From Actinomadura sp. NAK00032 (GTDB taxonomy: Bacteria > Actinomycetota > Actinomycetes > Streptosporangiales > Streptosporangiaceae), in the NCBI RefSeq assembly GCF_013364275.1, contig NZ_CP054932.1, forward strand, positions 3,782,001 through 3,846,000: 64,000 nucleotides of DNA. The letters run 5' to 3'. Within the stretch, counting starts at the first letter, position 1. Every line of letters begins with the position of its first letter. The translations under genes and the position numbers were made by a program. The notes beneath the pieces were generated by a model, which worked only from the letters and a program-made list of their open reading frames with translations, was not told the DNA's origin and ran no database searches. Of the stretch, positions 49,069 to 57,608 are shown one piece after another.

Positions 49069-50250
49069 ATGAGCAGGCTGCAGCAGACGCACGGGCTGTC
49101 GGACGAGCAGCGGGAGATCGTCGCGACCGTCCGCGCGTTCGTCGACCGGGAGATCCTCCCGGTCGCCACCGCCCTGGAGCACGCCGACGAGTACCCGCAG
49201 GCGATCGTCGACGGCATGAAGGACCTCGGGCTGTTCGGCCTGATGATCGGCGAGGAGCACGGCGGGCTCGGCGCGTCGCTGCTGACGTACGCGCTGGTCG
49301 TGGAGGAGCTGTCGCGCGGCTGGATGAGCGTGTCCGGCATCGTCAACACCCACTTCATCGTCGCCTGGATGATCGCCCACCACGGCACCGCCGAGCAGCG
49401 GGCGCACTACCTGCCGAGGATGGCGACCGGCGAGGTCCGGGGCGCGTTCTCGATGTCGGAGCCCGGCTGCGGCTCCGACGTCTCCGCCATCACCACCCGC
49501 GCCGTCCCCGACGGCGCCGACTACGTGATCGACGGCCAGAAGATGCGGCTGACCAACGGCGGCTCCGCCAACCTCGTCGCCACGCTGGTCAAGACCGACC
49601 CCTCCGCCGGCCACCGCGGCATGACGACGTTCCTCATCGACAAGACCCCCGGCTTCGGCGAGGTCGCGCCCGGCCTGACCGTCCCGGGCAAGATCGACAA
49701 GATGGGCTACAAGGGCGTCGACACCACCGAGCTGCTCTTCGACGGGTACCGCGTCCCCGCCGCCCAGATCCTCGGCGGCGCGCCCGGCCGCGGCTTCTAC
49801 CAGATGATGGACGGCGTCGAGGTCGGCCGCGTCAACGTCGCGGCGCGCGGCTGCGGCGTCGCCAAGCGGGCCTACGAGCTGGCCCTGGACTACGCGCGGC
49901 GGCGCGAGACGTTCGGCCGGCCCATCGCCGAGCACCAGGCCGTGCTGTTCCGCCTCGCCGAGATGGCCACCAAGGTCGAGGCCGCGCACCAGATGATGGT
50001 CATGGCGGCGCGGCGCAAGGACTCCGGCGAGCGCAACGACCTGGAGGCGGGCATGGCGAAGTACCTGGCGAGCGAGTACTGCAAGGAGGTCGTCGAGGAC
50101 GCGTTCCGCATCCACGGCGGCTACGCCTACTCCAAGGAGTTCGAGATCGAGCGGCTCTACCGGGAGGCGCCGATGCTGCTGATCGGCGAGGGCACCGCCG
50201 ACATCCAGAAGATGATCATCGGCCGCCGGCTGCTGGACGGCGCGGGCTGA
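49069..50250 (+). CDS. Acyl-CoA dehydrogenase
   Basis: A 393-residue acyl-CoA dehydrogenase. GAFSMSEPGCGSDVSAITTR and DGQKMRLTNGGSANLVATLV bind FAD and substrate; the end is GEGTADIQKMIIGRRLLDG, slightly divergent from the usual GTxEIQR. It resembles the protein at 46260-47411 over its full length (LSDEQREIV...FVDREILPVA; EVGRVNVAARGCGVAKRAYE). Function is dehydrogenation of an unidentified acyl-CoA in the GntR-linked operon. Confidence 0.84.
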   Translation: MSRLQQTHGLSDEQREIVATVRAFVDREILPVATALEHADEYPQAIVDGMKDLGLFGLMIGEEHGGLGASLLTYALVVEELSRGWMSVSGIVNTHFIVAWMIAHHGTAEQRAHYLPRMATGEVRGAFSMSEPGCGSDVSAITTRAVPDGADYVIDGQKMRLTNGGSANLVATLVKTDPSAGHRGMTTFLIDKTPGFGEVAPGLTVPGKIDKMGYKGVDTTELLFDGYRVPAAQILGGAPGRGFYQMMDGVEVGRVNVAARGCGVAKRAYELALDYARRRETFGRPIAEHQAVLFRLAEMATKVEAAHQMMVMAARRKDSGERNDLEAGMAKYLASEYCKEVVEDAFRIHGGYAYSKEFEIERLYREAPMLLIGEGTADIQKMIIGRRLLDGAG

Positions 50251-50288
50251 CCGCCCGGCCGGACGGGGGCGGCGGATATCGTGGCGGC

Positions 50289-51149
50289 ATGGCCAGCCCG
50301 ACCCCCGCCGCCGCCCCCGGACGCCGCCGCGACGAGCTGCGCGACTTCCTGCGGACCCGCCGCGCCCGCCTCACCCCCGCCGACGTCGGCATGCCCGACG
50401 CCGGCCGGCGCCGCACGCCGGGCCTGCGCCGCGAGGAGGTCGCCGTCCTCGCCGGGGTCGGGGTGTCCTGGTACACGTGGCTCGAGCAGGGCCGCGACAT
50501 CAAGGTCTCCGGCGACGTCCTCGACGCGGTCGGCCGCGCGCTGCGGCTGGACGCGGCCGAGCGCGAGCACCTGTACCTGCTCGCCGGCCTGAACCCGCCG
50601 CGGGCGGAGGCCGGCCCGGCCGTCCCGGTCACGCCGGAGCTGCAGCGGGTGCTGGACGCCTGGTCGCCGCGCCCCGCCTACATCCGCGACCGGCACTGGA
50701 ACTTCCTCGCCATCAACGACGCCGCCCGCGCGGTGTTCGGCTACGGCGACACCGACCGCAACTGCCTGGTGACGTTCTTCACCAACGCCCGCTACCGGTC
50801 GATGTACACGCACTGGACCGCCGCCGCGCCCGACGTCGTCGCCCGGTTCCGCGCGGACGCCGCCCGCTACCCCGACGATCCCGGCTTCGACCGGCTCATC
50901 GCCGACATGCTGGCCGCCAGCCCCGAGTTCGCCGAGCTGTGGCCCCGCCACGAGGTGAGCGCGCCGCCCCGGGCGGTCAAGGGGATCGACCATCCCGACG
51001 CGGGCGAGCTGGTCTTCGAGGGGACGATGCTGCCGCTCGCCGACCGTCCGGGCCACCACCTGGTGCTGCACAACCCGATGCCCGGCACCGGCACGCAGGA
51101 GCGCCTCGAACGCCTGATGGCCCACCGGGCGCTGCCCGCCGCCGGCTGA
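50289..51149 (+). CDS. MmyB-like helix-turn-helix regulator
   Basis: A 286-residue regulator of the type abundant in actinomycetes. The XRE-like helix-turn-helix (about 10-80) reads GLRREEVAVLAGVGVSWYTW, LEQGRDIKVSGDVLDAVGRA. The MmyB-like ligand domain (about 105-270, PAS-like) has RPAYIRDRHWNFLAINDAAR, NCLVTFFTNARYRSMYTHW and GTMLPLADRPGHHLVLHNPM. These proteins usually control adjacent short-chain or aldo-keto reductase genes, and an aldo-keto reductase follows 108 bases downstream. Confidence 0.85.
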   Translation: MASPTPAAAPGRRRDELRDFLRTRRARLTPADVGMPDAGRRRTPGLRREEVAVLAGVGVSWYTWLEQGRDIKVSGDVLDAVGRALRLDAAEREHLYLLAGLNPPRAEAGPAVPVTPELQRVLDAWSPRPAYIRDRHWNFLAINDAARAVFGYGDTDRNCLVTFFTNARYRSMYTHWTAAAPDVVARFRADAARYPDDPGFDRLIADMLAASPEFAELWPRHEVSAPPRAVKGIDHPDAGELVFEGTMLPLADRPGHHLVLHNPMPGTGTQERLERLMAHRALPAAG

Positions 51150-51257
51150 CCCACCCCTCCAGGGTGGTGGTGCCACACCCAGGTTCATTGGAGTCTGCCG
51201 CTCTCCGCCCGCGCCCAGCAGGATCGTCCCCGTAGCGAGAACCAAGGAGGACGAATC

Positions 51258-52268
51258 ATGAGGACGCGTGATTTCGCGGGCACGCCGGTGGGCGCCGTCG
51301 GGCTCGGGTGCATGGGGATGAGCTGGGCCTACACCGCGTCTGAGCGGGACGACGAGGCGTCGGCCGCGCTGATCCGGGAGGCGCTCGACCTCGGCGTGAC
51401 GTTCCTGGACACCGCGCAGCGCTACGGCGCCGGCCACAACGAGTCCCTCGTCGGGCGCGCGCTGAAGGGCCGCCGGGACGAGGCGGTCGTCGCCACGAAG
51501 ACGGGCCTGGACGTGGCGCCGCCGGCCCCCCTCGGCATCGTCCGGGACGGCAGCCCCGCGTTCGTCAAGGGGTCCGCCGAGGACAGCCTGCGCCGCCTCG
51601 GCACCGACGTGATCGACCTGTACTACCTGCACCGGGTCGACCCGGACGTGCCGCTCGCCGAGACCTGGGGGGCGATGGCCGAACTGGTCGCCGAGGGCAA
51701 GGTCCGCAGGCTGGGGCTGTCGGAGGTCAGCGTCGCGCAGGCCGCCGAGGCGCACGCGATCCACCCGGTCGCGGCGGTCCAGTCGGAGCTGTCGCTGTGG
51801 ACGCGCGACGCGTTGGGTGTGCCCGGCGGCAGCGCGGCCACCGTGCCGGGCGACACGGCCGGCGCCGGCGGGGGAGCGGGCGACGTGGTCGGCTGGTGCG
51901 CCGCCAACGGGGCCGCGTTCGTGCCGTTCTCCCCGCTCGGCCGCGGGTTCCTCACCGGGACGGTCACCTCGGCCGACTTCGAGGGCACCGACTTCCGGTC
52001 CGGCAACCCGCGCTTCCAGGAGGACGCACTCCAGGCCAACATGCGCATCGTGGACGTGGTCAAGGCCGTCGCCGCCCGGCACGGCGCCACCCCGGCGCAG
52101 GTGGCGATCGCCTGGACGCTCGCGCAGGGCGACCACGTCATCCCGATCCCCGGCACCAAGAAGCAGCGGTACCTGCACGACAACGCCGGCGCCGCCGGTC
52201 TCGACCTCACCGGGACCGACCTGGCTGAGCTGGACGGGATCCCCGCGGCCGTGGGGGAGCGGTACTGA
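51258..52268 (+). CDS. Aldo/keto reductase
   Basis: A 336-residue NADPH-dependent aldo/keto reductase. Motifs: VGLGCMGMSWAYTASERDD, catalytic Asp and Tyr in TFLDTAQRYGAGHNESLVG, Lys in AVVATKTGL, His in DLYYLHRVDPD, and the cofactor site PIPGTKKQRYLHDNAGA. An AAGGAGGACG site precedes the ATG at 51258. A Gly/Ala-rich insert (GGSAATVPGDTAGAGGGAGD, about residues 194-213) is unusual for the family. It is coupled by a one-base TGATG overlap to the quinone reductase gene. Confidence 0.88.
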   Translation: MRTRDFAGTPVGAVGLGCMGMSWAYTASERDDEASAALIREALDLGVTFLDTAQRYGAGHNESLVGRALKGRRDEAVVATKTGLDVAPPAPLGIVRDGSPAFVKGSAEDSLRRLGTDVIDLYYLHRVDPDVPLAETWGAMAELVAEGKVRRLGLSEVSVAQAAEAHAIHPVAAVQSELSLWTRDALGVPGGSAATVPGDTAGAGGGAGDVVGWCAANGAAFVPFSPLGRGFLTGTVTSADFEGTDFRSGNPRFQEDALQANMRIVDVVKAVAARHGATPAQVAIAWTLAQGDHVIPIPGTKKQRYLHDNAGAAGLDLTGTDLAELDGIPAAVGERY

Positions 52269-53248
52269 TGCGCGCCGTCACGATCCCCGAGTTCGGCGGC
52301 GCGGACGTCCTGCGCCCGGCCGAGGTGAAGGTCCCCGAGCCGGGGCCGGGCCAGGTGTCCATCGACGTCGCGTACGCCGGGGTGAACTTCGCCGAGGTCC
52401 TGTACCGGCGGGGCGTCGTCGACGTGCCGCTGCCGTTCGTCCCCGGCATCGAGGTGTCCGGCCGCGTCCGCGAGGTCGGGCCGGACGTCGATGGACTGCG
52501 CAGGGGCCAGCCCGTCGCCGCCCTCACGATCGTGGACGGCGGCGGCTACGCCGAGGTCGCGGTGACCTCGGCCGATCTCGTCGCGCCGCTCGACGGCCTG
52601 GACCTCGGGCTGGACGTCGCGGCGGCCGTCCCGTCCAACGGCACCACCGCGTTCCTCGTCCTGGACCGCGTCGCGCGCATCGAGCCGGGCGAGAGCGTCC
52701 TGGTGCACGCGGCGGCCGGGGGCGTCGGCAGCCAGCTCGGCCAGGCCGCCCGGCTGCTCGGCGCGGGCCGGGTGGCCGGCACCGTCGGCGGCCCGGCCAA
52801 GATCGAGGCGGCGCGCGGGTTCGGCTACGACGACGTCGTGCTCCGCGCCGACCTGGCGGGCGAGGTCGAGGGCCTCACCGGCGGCCGCGGCTTCGACATC
52901 GTGGTGGACATGGTCGGCGGCCCGGCCCGCCGCGCGAGCCTCGACGCACTCGCCCCGATGGGCCGGATGGTGGTGATGGGCAACGCCTCCGGCGCGGACG
53001 ACGTCGGCGTCCCGGCGAACGAGCTGTGGTTCACCAACAGGACCGTGTCGGGCTTCAACCTCGCCGCGTTCGCGGGGATCGCCCCGGCCGAGGCGGGCCG
53101 CGCCCTGCGCCGCGCGGTGGCCGCCGCGGCCTCCGGCGGCCTGCGCGTCCAGGTCGAGGAACTGCCCCTGGAGCGGGCCGCCGAGGCGCACGAGCGCATC
53201 GAGTCGGGCGCCACGACCGGGAAGCTCGTCCTCGCCGTGCGCGGTTGA
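52268..53248 (+). CDS. Zinc-free NADPH:quinone oxidoreductase (MDR family)
   Basis: A 326-residue medium-chain reductase without zinc ligands. The N-terminal GroES-like domain reads MRAVTIPEFGGADVLRPAEV; GVNFAEVLYRRGV and the quinone-reductase hallmark SVLVHAAAGGVGSQLGQAAR follow, with RGFDIVVDMVGG later. It transfers electrons from NADPH to quinones or alpha,beta-unsaturated carbonyls. Together with the upstream aldo/keto reductase and the MmyB-like regulator it forms a small carbonyl-defence operon. Confidence 0.87.
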   Translation: MRAVTIPEFGGADVLRPAEVKVPEPGPGQVSIDVAYAGVNFAEVLYRRGVVDVPLPFVPGIEVSGRVREVGPDVDGLRRGQPVAALTIVDGGGYAEVAVTSADLVAPLDGLDLGLDVAAAVPSNGTTAFLVLDRVARIEPGESVLVHAAAGGVGSQLGQAARLLGAGRVAGTVGGPAKIEAARGFGYDDVVLRADLAGEVEGLTGGRGFDIVVDMVGGPARRASLDALAPMGRMVVMGNASGADDVGVPANELWFTNRTVSGFNLAAFAGIAPAEAGRALRRAVAAAASGGLRVQVEELPLERAAEAHERIESGATTGKLVLAVRG

Positions 53249-53331
53249 ACCCCACCGGGCACGGCCGCCGGATCGGCCCCGAGGACGAGTTCCGCGGGGG
53301 ACCGGCGGCCGTGCCGCGCGGCCTGGCGCGG

Positions 53332-54393
53332 CTAGCGCACCAGAAGGGACTGCTGGGCGGTGATCGCCGCGGCGGCCTGCCGCACGATGCCGTCGATCAA
53401 CTGACCGCAGGTGGGCAGGTCGTCGATGACGCCGACGACCTGGCCCGAGGCCATCACGCCGAGGTCGGGGCGGCCGTCCACCATGGCCGCCTTCAGCAGC
53501 ATCGGCGTGTTCGCGGCCATCAGCACCTGCGACCAGGACAGGTCCTTGCCGTGCTTCATCGCCTTGCCGTCGGCGAGCATCTCCCGCCACGACATCCCGG
53601 ACAGTTTCTTGAACCGGGCGCCGTTGCGCACCGCCCGGACGAGCCCGCCGACCCGGCCGGACCTCTCCAGCGTGTCGACCAGCTCGCTGCGCAGCACGCG
53701 GTGCGGCATGCCGTCCACCTGCCGCGTCACGACGGTCTCGCCGGTCCGCAGGTAGACCTGCTTGACCTCGTCGGGCACCGAGCTGTCGGACGTCAGCAGG
53801 AACCGGGTGCCCATCGCGACGCCCGCCGCCCCGTAGGCGAGCGCGGCGGCGAGGCCGCGCCCGTCGAAGAAGCCGCCGGCCGCGATGACCGGGATGTCGA
53901 CCGCGTCCACGACCTGCGGCAGCAGCAGCGTGGTGGCGACGGCGCCGGTGTGGCCGCCGCCCTCGCCGCCCTGGACGAGCACGGCGTCCGCGCCCCAGCC
54001 CGCGACCTTCTCCGCGTGCCGCCGCGCGCCGACGGACGGGATCACCACGAGCCCGGCGTCCTTCAGCTTGGCGATCAGCTCCCGCTTGGGGGCGAGCGCG
54101 AACGAGGCGACCTTCACACCCTCCTTGATCAGCAGGTCGATGCGGTCGCCCGCGTCGCCGGCGTCGGCCCGCAGGTTGACCCCGAACGGGGCGTCCGTGC
54201 GGTCCTTGACCTCGTGGATCGCGTCGGCGAGCTGGTCGAGGGTCATCGTCGCCGAGGCCAGGATCCCGAGCCCGCCCGCGTTCGCGACGGCGGTGACGAG
54301 TCGCGGCCCGGCCACCCATCCCATGCCGGTCTGGACGACCGGGTGCCGCACGCCGGCCAGCCGGGTCAGCGGGGTGTCGAGCACCTGCTCCAT
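53332..54393 (-). CDS. ipdC: Nitronate monooxygenase-family flavoprotein, IpdC-like
   Basis: A 353-residue FMN TIM-barrel of the nitronate monooxygenase family. LAGVRHPVVQTGMGWVAGPR, VQGGEGGGHTGAVATTLLLP and IAAGGFFDGRGLAAALAYGA (FMN phosphate site), then GVAMGTRFLLTSDSSVPDE are visible. A GGAGGTG site 6 bases before ATG 54393 fixes the start. Position after ipdA-ipdB on the same strand matches mycobacterial IpdC, a KstR2-regulated flavin enzyme needed for HIP degradation. A C/G-rich hairpin (54407-54427) separates it from ipdB. Confidence 0.8.
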   Translation of the reverse strand: MEQVLDTPLTRLAGVRHPVVQTGMGWVAGPRLVTAVANAGGLGILASATMTLDQLADAIHEVKDRTDAPFGVNLRADAGDAGDRIDLLIKEGVKVASFALAPKRELIAKLKDAGLVVIPSVGARRHAEKVAGWGADAVLVQGGEGGGHTGAVATTLLLPQVVDAVDIPVIAAGGFFDGRGLAAALAYGAAGVAMGTRFLLTSDSSVPDEVKQVYLRTGETVVTRQVDGMPHRVLRSELVDTLERSGRVGGLVRAVRNGARFKKLSGMSWREMLADGKAMKHGKDLSWSQVLMAANTPMLLKAAMVDGRPDLGVMASGQVVGVIDDLPTCGQLIDGIVRQAAAAITAQQSLLVR

Positions 54394-54445
54394 CAGGCCC
54401 ACCTCCTGCGGGGGGCGACCCCCCGCACCCCCCGGTTCGCTTCGC

Positions 54446-55177
54446 TCATGCCGGAACCTCTCGCTCGCGCAACCCCTTCGGATCCAGCACTTCACGCATG
54501 ATCCGCAGCTCGGCCTCGTCCGGCAGCCGCGTCTCGGGCACCTCGCCGGGGACGGCCAACTCGAAGCCGGTGGCGGCGGTCACGTCGGCGACGCTCACGC
54601 CCGGGTGGACCGAGCGCAGCCGCATCCGCCGGTCCGGGGTGTCGAAGTCGAGGACGGCGAGGTTGGTCACGACCGCGCGGATCTCGTGCGCGCCCCGGTC
54701 CCAGCCGACGCCGCTCACCATGTCGACCTTCTCGGTGAACACGCGGGTCGAGTGCTTGGGCACCCAGTAGCTCGTGGTGTTCAGCAGCGTGTTGCCGGGC
54801 CCGCCGCGCACCCCGAGGAGCTGCCGGGACGGCCGCTCCCAGTCGCCGATGCACGAGATGTTGGTGTTGCCGTGCGCGTCGATCTGGCTCGGCCCCATCA
54901 CCACGTGCCGGCGGCCGTTCAGGACCAGCCACAGGTGGTCGCGGAACGGCAGCCAGCCCTCGACGGTCTCCGCCGACCGGCCGAGCGGGACGGGCTCGGC
55001 GCTGAGCGACGGCCCGCCGTCGGTCGTCAGCAGGTCGGGCTCGAAGGTGGCCCGCGCCAGCCGGGACCCCAGCATCGGCACGAATCCCGCCACCGCCGCC
55101 GCGACGATCTCCCCGTCGCCGCGGAACAGGTCGGCGCACGCCGCGGCGCACACCTCCGCGCGCGTCACATCACTCAT
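54446..55177 (-). CDS. ipdB: IpdB-like subunit of COCHEA-CoA hydrolase
   Basis: A 243-residue protein of the class I CoA-transferase beta-subunit fold. VMGPSQIDAHGNTNISCIGD and RGGPGNTLLNTTSYWVPKHS are family motifs; the end carries LRSVHPGVSVADVTAATGFE. In Mycobacterium IpdAB is not a transferase but a hydrolase that opens the last steroid ring (ring C) of COCHEA-CoA. ATG 55177 overlaps the ipdA stop as ATGA, as expected for subunits made in equal amounts. The frame extending upstream is a shadow of ipdA. Confidence 0.83.
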   Translation of the reverse strand: MSDVTRAEVCAAACADLFRGDGEIVAAAVAGFVPMLGSRLARATFEPDLLTTDGGPSLSAEPVPLGRSAETVEGWLPFRDHLWLVLNGRRHVVMGPSQIDAHGNTNISCIGDWERPSRQLLGVRGGPGNTLLNTTSYWVPKHSTRVFTEKVDMVSGVGWDRGAHEIRAVVTNLAVLDFDTPDRRMRLRSVHPGVSVADVTAATGFELAVPGEVPETRLPDEAELRIMREVLDPKGLREREVPA

Positions 55178-56037
55178 CGGGACTCCTCCCGCCAGGTCCG
55201 GACGGCGTCCTGGTAGGCGGCCTCGTCGCCGGACAGGAACCGCGCGCTGAACTCGGCCCACTTCTCCGGGTCGGCCGCGGACTGCGCGTAGAGCTTCTGG
55301 AACTTCTCGTCCCGCCCGAAGTCGGGCACGCAGTCGGTGAAGTGCGCCCCGTTCGGGGTCTCCACCACGCCCGCCACGTGCGACCGGCTGATCAACATCG
55401 ACTGGACCGGCCCCTCCTTGGCGAAGTCGGCCGTGTCGACCAGGCGCTCGCACGACACATAGGTGCGGCCGGCCGCCTTGGCGAACAGGTCGTCCATGTA
55501 CGGGTCGGGGCCGAGGTACTGGGCGTTGCCGCGCGCGTCGGCGCGGTTCATGTGGACGAGCGCGACGTCCATCGTCAGGGCCGGGACGGCGACCAGCTCG
55601 GTCGCGTCGTCGTAGGGCGACCGGACCGTCTTCAGCTCCGGGTTGACCTTCATCACGTCCGAGCCGAGCCCGACGGGGGTCGGCAGGAACGGCAGCCGGT
55701 GCGCCGCCGCGTACAGCCCGAACAGGAACATGCCCTCGTCGTACTCGGTCAGCTCGATCGCGCCCGTCTGGCGCGCCTGCCGGAAGTGCGGCTCCAGCGG
55801 GACCGAGTCCATCGTCACGAACGCCGTGACCAGCCGCCGGACCTTCCCGGCCGCGCACAGCAGGCCGACGTCCGGGCCGCCGTAGCTCACGACCGTCAGG
55901 TCGGTGACGGGGGAGCGCAGGATCGCCCGGACGAGCGCCATCGGCTTGCGCCGCGACCCCCAGCCGCCGATCCCGACGGTCATGCCGCTCTCCAGCGACG
56001 CGGCGACCTCGTCGGCCGACATCACCTTGGAACTCAC
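55174..56037 (-). CDS. ipdA: IpdA-like subunit of COCHEA-CoA hydrolase
   Basis: A 287-residue class I CoA-transferase alpha-like subunit. It starts MSADEVAASLESGMTVGIGG; VVSYGGPDVGLLCAAGKVRR and the acidic motif TEYDEGMFLF (about 97-106) follow, the region that supplies the catalytic Glu in IpdA. GSDVMKVNPELKTVRSPYDD and VHMNRADARGNAQYLGPDPY also fit. The start is GTG 56037, forming GTGA with the echA20 stop. With IpdB it should open ring C of the steroid remnant. Confidence 0.84.
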   Translation of the reverse strand: MSSKVMSADEVAASLESGMTVGIGGWGSRRKPMALVRAILRSPVTDLTVVSYGGPDVGLLCAAGKVRRLVTAFVTMDSVPLEPHFRQARQTGAIELTEYDEGMFLFGLYAAAHRLPFLPTPVGLGSDVMKVNPELKTVRSPYDDATELVAVPALTMDVALVHMNRADARGNAQYLGPDPYMDDLFAKAAGRTYVSCERLVDTADFAKEGPVQSMLISRSHVAGVVETPNGAHFTDCVPDFGRDEKFQKLYAQSAADPEKWAEFSARFLSGDEAAYQDAVRTWREESR

Positions 56038-56780
56038 TTGGCCCCCTTCGCGACGAAGGCGTCACGGTGCTCGTCGCCCGCGCCGACGAGGTTCAACTCG
56101 AAAGTGAAGCCCTGCTCGTAGCGGTAGCTGCGCTTGACGTCGACCGGGTCGATGCCGTTCAGCGACTCCTTGGCGCGCCGGATGACGTACCGGTCCTTGG
56201 CGGCGATGTTCGCGGCGACCTCCAGGGCCTTGGCGCGCAGCTCGTCCGCCGGGACGACCTCCAGCACCGAGCCGTGGTGGTGCAGCTCCGCCGCCGTGAC
56301 GTTGCGGCACGTGTAGACCATCGCGCGCATCAGGTGCTGCGGGACGAGCCGGGCCAGGTGGGTCGCGGCGCCGAGGGCGCCCCGGTCCACCTCCGGCAGC
56401 CCGAAGTAGGCGTCCTGCGAGGCGACGACGATGTCGGCGTTGCCCGCGAGGCCGACCCCGCCGCCCAGGCAGAAGCCGTGGACCGCGGCGACGACCGGGA
56501 CCTCGCAGTCGTACACGGCGGCGAAGGCGGCGTAGCAGCCGCGGTTCGCGCCGACGAGGGCGCCGTGGCCCTCGGTGCTCTGCATCTCCTTGATGTCGAC
56601 GCCCGCGTTGAAGCCCCGGCCCGCGGCCCGGAGCACGACCGCGCCGACCTCGGGGTCGCGGCCCGCGGCGAGCACCGCGTCGGCCAGCTCGTACCAGCCC
56701 GCGACGGTCAGTGCGTTGACCGGCGGCGCGTCCACGACGATCTCGGCGACCCCGTCCAGGGTCGTGGTGGAGACTCCCAT
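56034..56780 (-). CDS. echA20: Crotonase-family hydrolase, EchA20-like
   Basis: A 248-residue crotonase. VLRAAGRGFNAGVDIKEMQ forms the oxyanion hole and VHGFCLGGGVGLAGNADIVV the second signature; GLPEVDRGALGAATHLARLV is next. Mycobacterial EchA20 hydrolyses ring D of HIEC-CoA to give COCHEA-CoA, the IpdAB substrate. It is the first gene of the echA20-ipdA-ipdB-ipdC operon, with a KstR2-type operator 12 bases before its ATG. Confidence 0.84.
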   Translation of the reverse strand: MGVSTTTLDGVAEIVVDAPPVNALTVAGWYELADAVLAAGRDPEVGAVVLRAAGRGFNAGVDIKEMQSTEGHGALVGANRGCYAAFAAVYDCEVPVVAAVHGFCLGGGVGLAGNADIVVASQDAYFGLPEVDRGALGAATHLARLVPQHLMRAMVYTCRNVTAAELHHHGSVLEVVPADELRAKALEVAANIAAKDRYVIRRAKESLNGIDPVDVKRSYRYEQGFTFELNLVGAGDEHRDAFVAKGAK

Positions 56781-56791
56781 GCGCTACCTTT

Positions 56792-56809
56792 CCACCAAAC
56801 ATTTGTTAG
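56792..56809. promoter_or_regulatory. KstR2-type operator between echA20 and a divergent SDR gene
   Basis: On the minus strand the site reads CTAACAAATGTTTGGTGG, identical to the fadE30 operator (34717-34734) at 16 of 18 positions. It keeps the AnCAA...TTGnT form. It lies in the 54-base gap between two divergent operons and could silence both. Confidence 0.68.
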
Positions 56810-56834
56810 AACAGAAGGTAGCAGAGGAGGCGGA

Positions 56835-57608
56835 ATGTCACTGACGCTCGACCTGGGCGGCCGGACCGCCGTGGTCACGGGGGGCGTGCGCGGGGTCGGC
56901 GCCGGGATCAGCCGCGCCCTGCTGGAGGCGGGCGCCGACGTCGTCGCGGTCGCCAGGCGCGAACCCGAGGCGCTGCCCGCGGCGGGCGGCCGGACGGCGC
57001 GGTTCGTCTCGCTGGACGTGCGCGACCCCGACGCCGTGCAGGCGTTCGCCGACGGCCTCGACGGCGTCGACGTGCTGGTCAACAACGCGGGCGGCGCGCC
57101 CTACCTGCCGGTCGCCGACGGGAGCCTGCGCACCCACGTCAAGATCATCGAGCTGAACCTGACCTCGGCGCTGATCATGGCGCGGGCGCTGCAGCCGAAG
57201 ATCATGGAGCGGGGCGGCGGCTCGGTCATCAACATCGGCAGCGTGAGCGGGGTGCGGCCGTCGCCCGGCACCGCCGCCTACGGCGCCGCCAAGGCCGGCC
57301 TGCACAGCCTCACCACGTCGCTCGCCGTCGAGTGGGCGCCGCACATCCGGGTCAACACGCTGATCCTCGGGATGGTCCGCACCGAACTCTCCCACCTGCA
57401 CTACGGGGACGAGGACGGCGTCGCGGCCGTGGCCGGGACCGTCCCGATGGGCCGCCTCGCCGACCCCTACGACATCGGCGCCGCCTGCGCGTTCCTGGCC
57501 TCGGACCTCGCGTCCTACGTCACCGGCGCGTCGATGCAGGTCCACGGCGGGGGAGAGCGCCCCGCCTTCCTGGACGCCGCCACCGTGAACAAGGAGGAAT
57601 CACGATGA
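56835..57608 (+). CDS. SDR oxidoreductase of the KstR2-type regulon (Rv3549c-like)
   Basis: A 257-residue SDR. Cofactor motif: RTAVVTGGVRGVGAGISRAL; VLVNNAGGAPYLPV; catalytic Ser, Tyr, Lys in VINIGSVSG and GTAAYGAAKAG; ends with AFLASDLASYVTGASMQVHG. ATG 56835 has a GGAGGCGG site. It is divergent from echA20 across the KstR2-type operator, like the Rv3549c-echA20 arrangement in M. tuberculosis, and overlaps the next SDR by ATGA. Its exact hydroxy- or keto-steroid intermediate is not known. Confidence 0.8.
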   Translation: MSLTLDLGGRTAVVTGGVRGVGAGISRALLEAGADVVAVARREPEALPAAGGRTARFVSLDVRDPDAVQAFADGLDGVDVLVNNAGGAPYLPVADGSLRTHVKIIELNLTSALIMARALQPKIMERGGGSVINIGSVSGVRPSPGTAAYGAAKAGLHSLTTSLAVEWAPHIRVNTLILGMVRTELSHLHYGDEDGVAAVAGTVPMGRLADPYDIGAACAFLASDLASYVTGASMQVHGGGERPAFLDAATVNKEESR

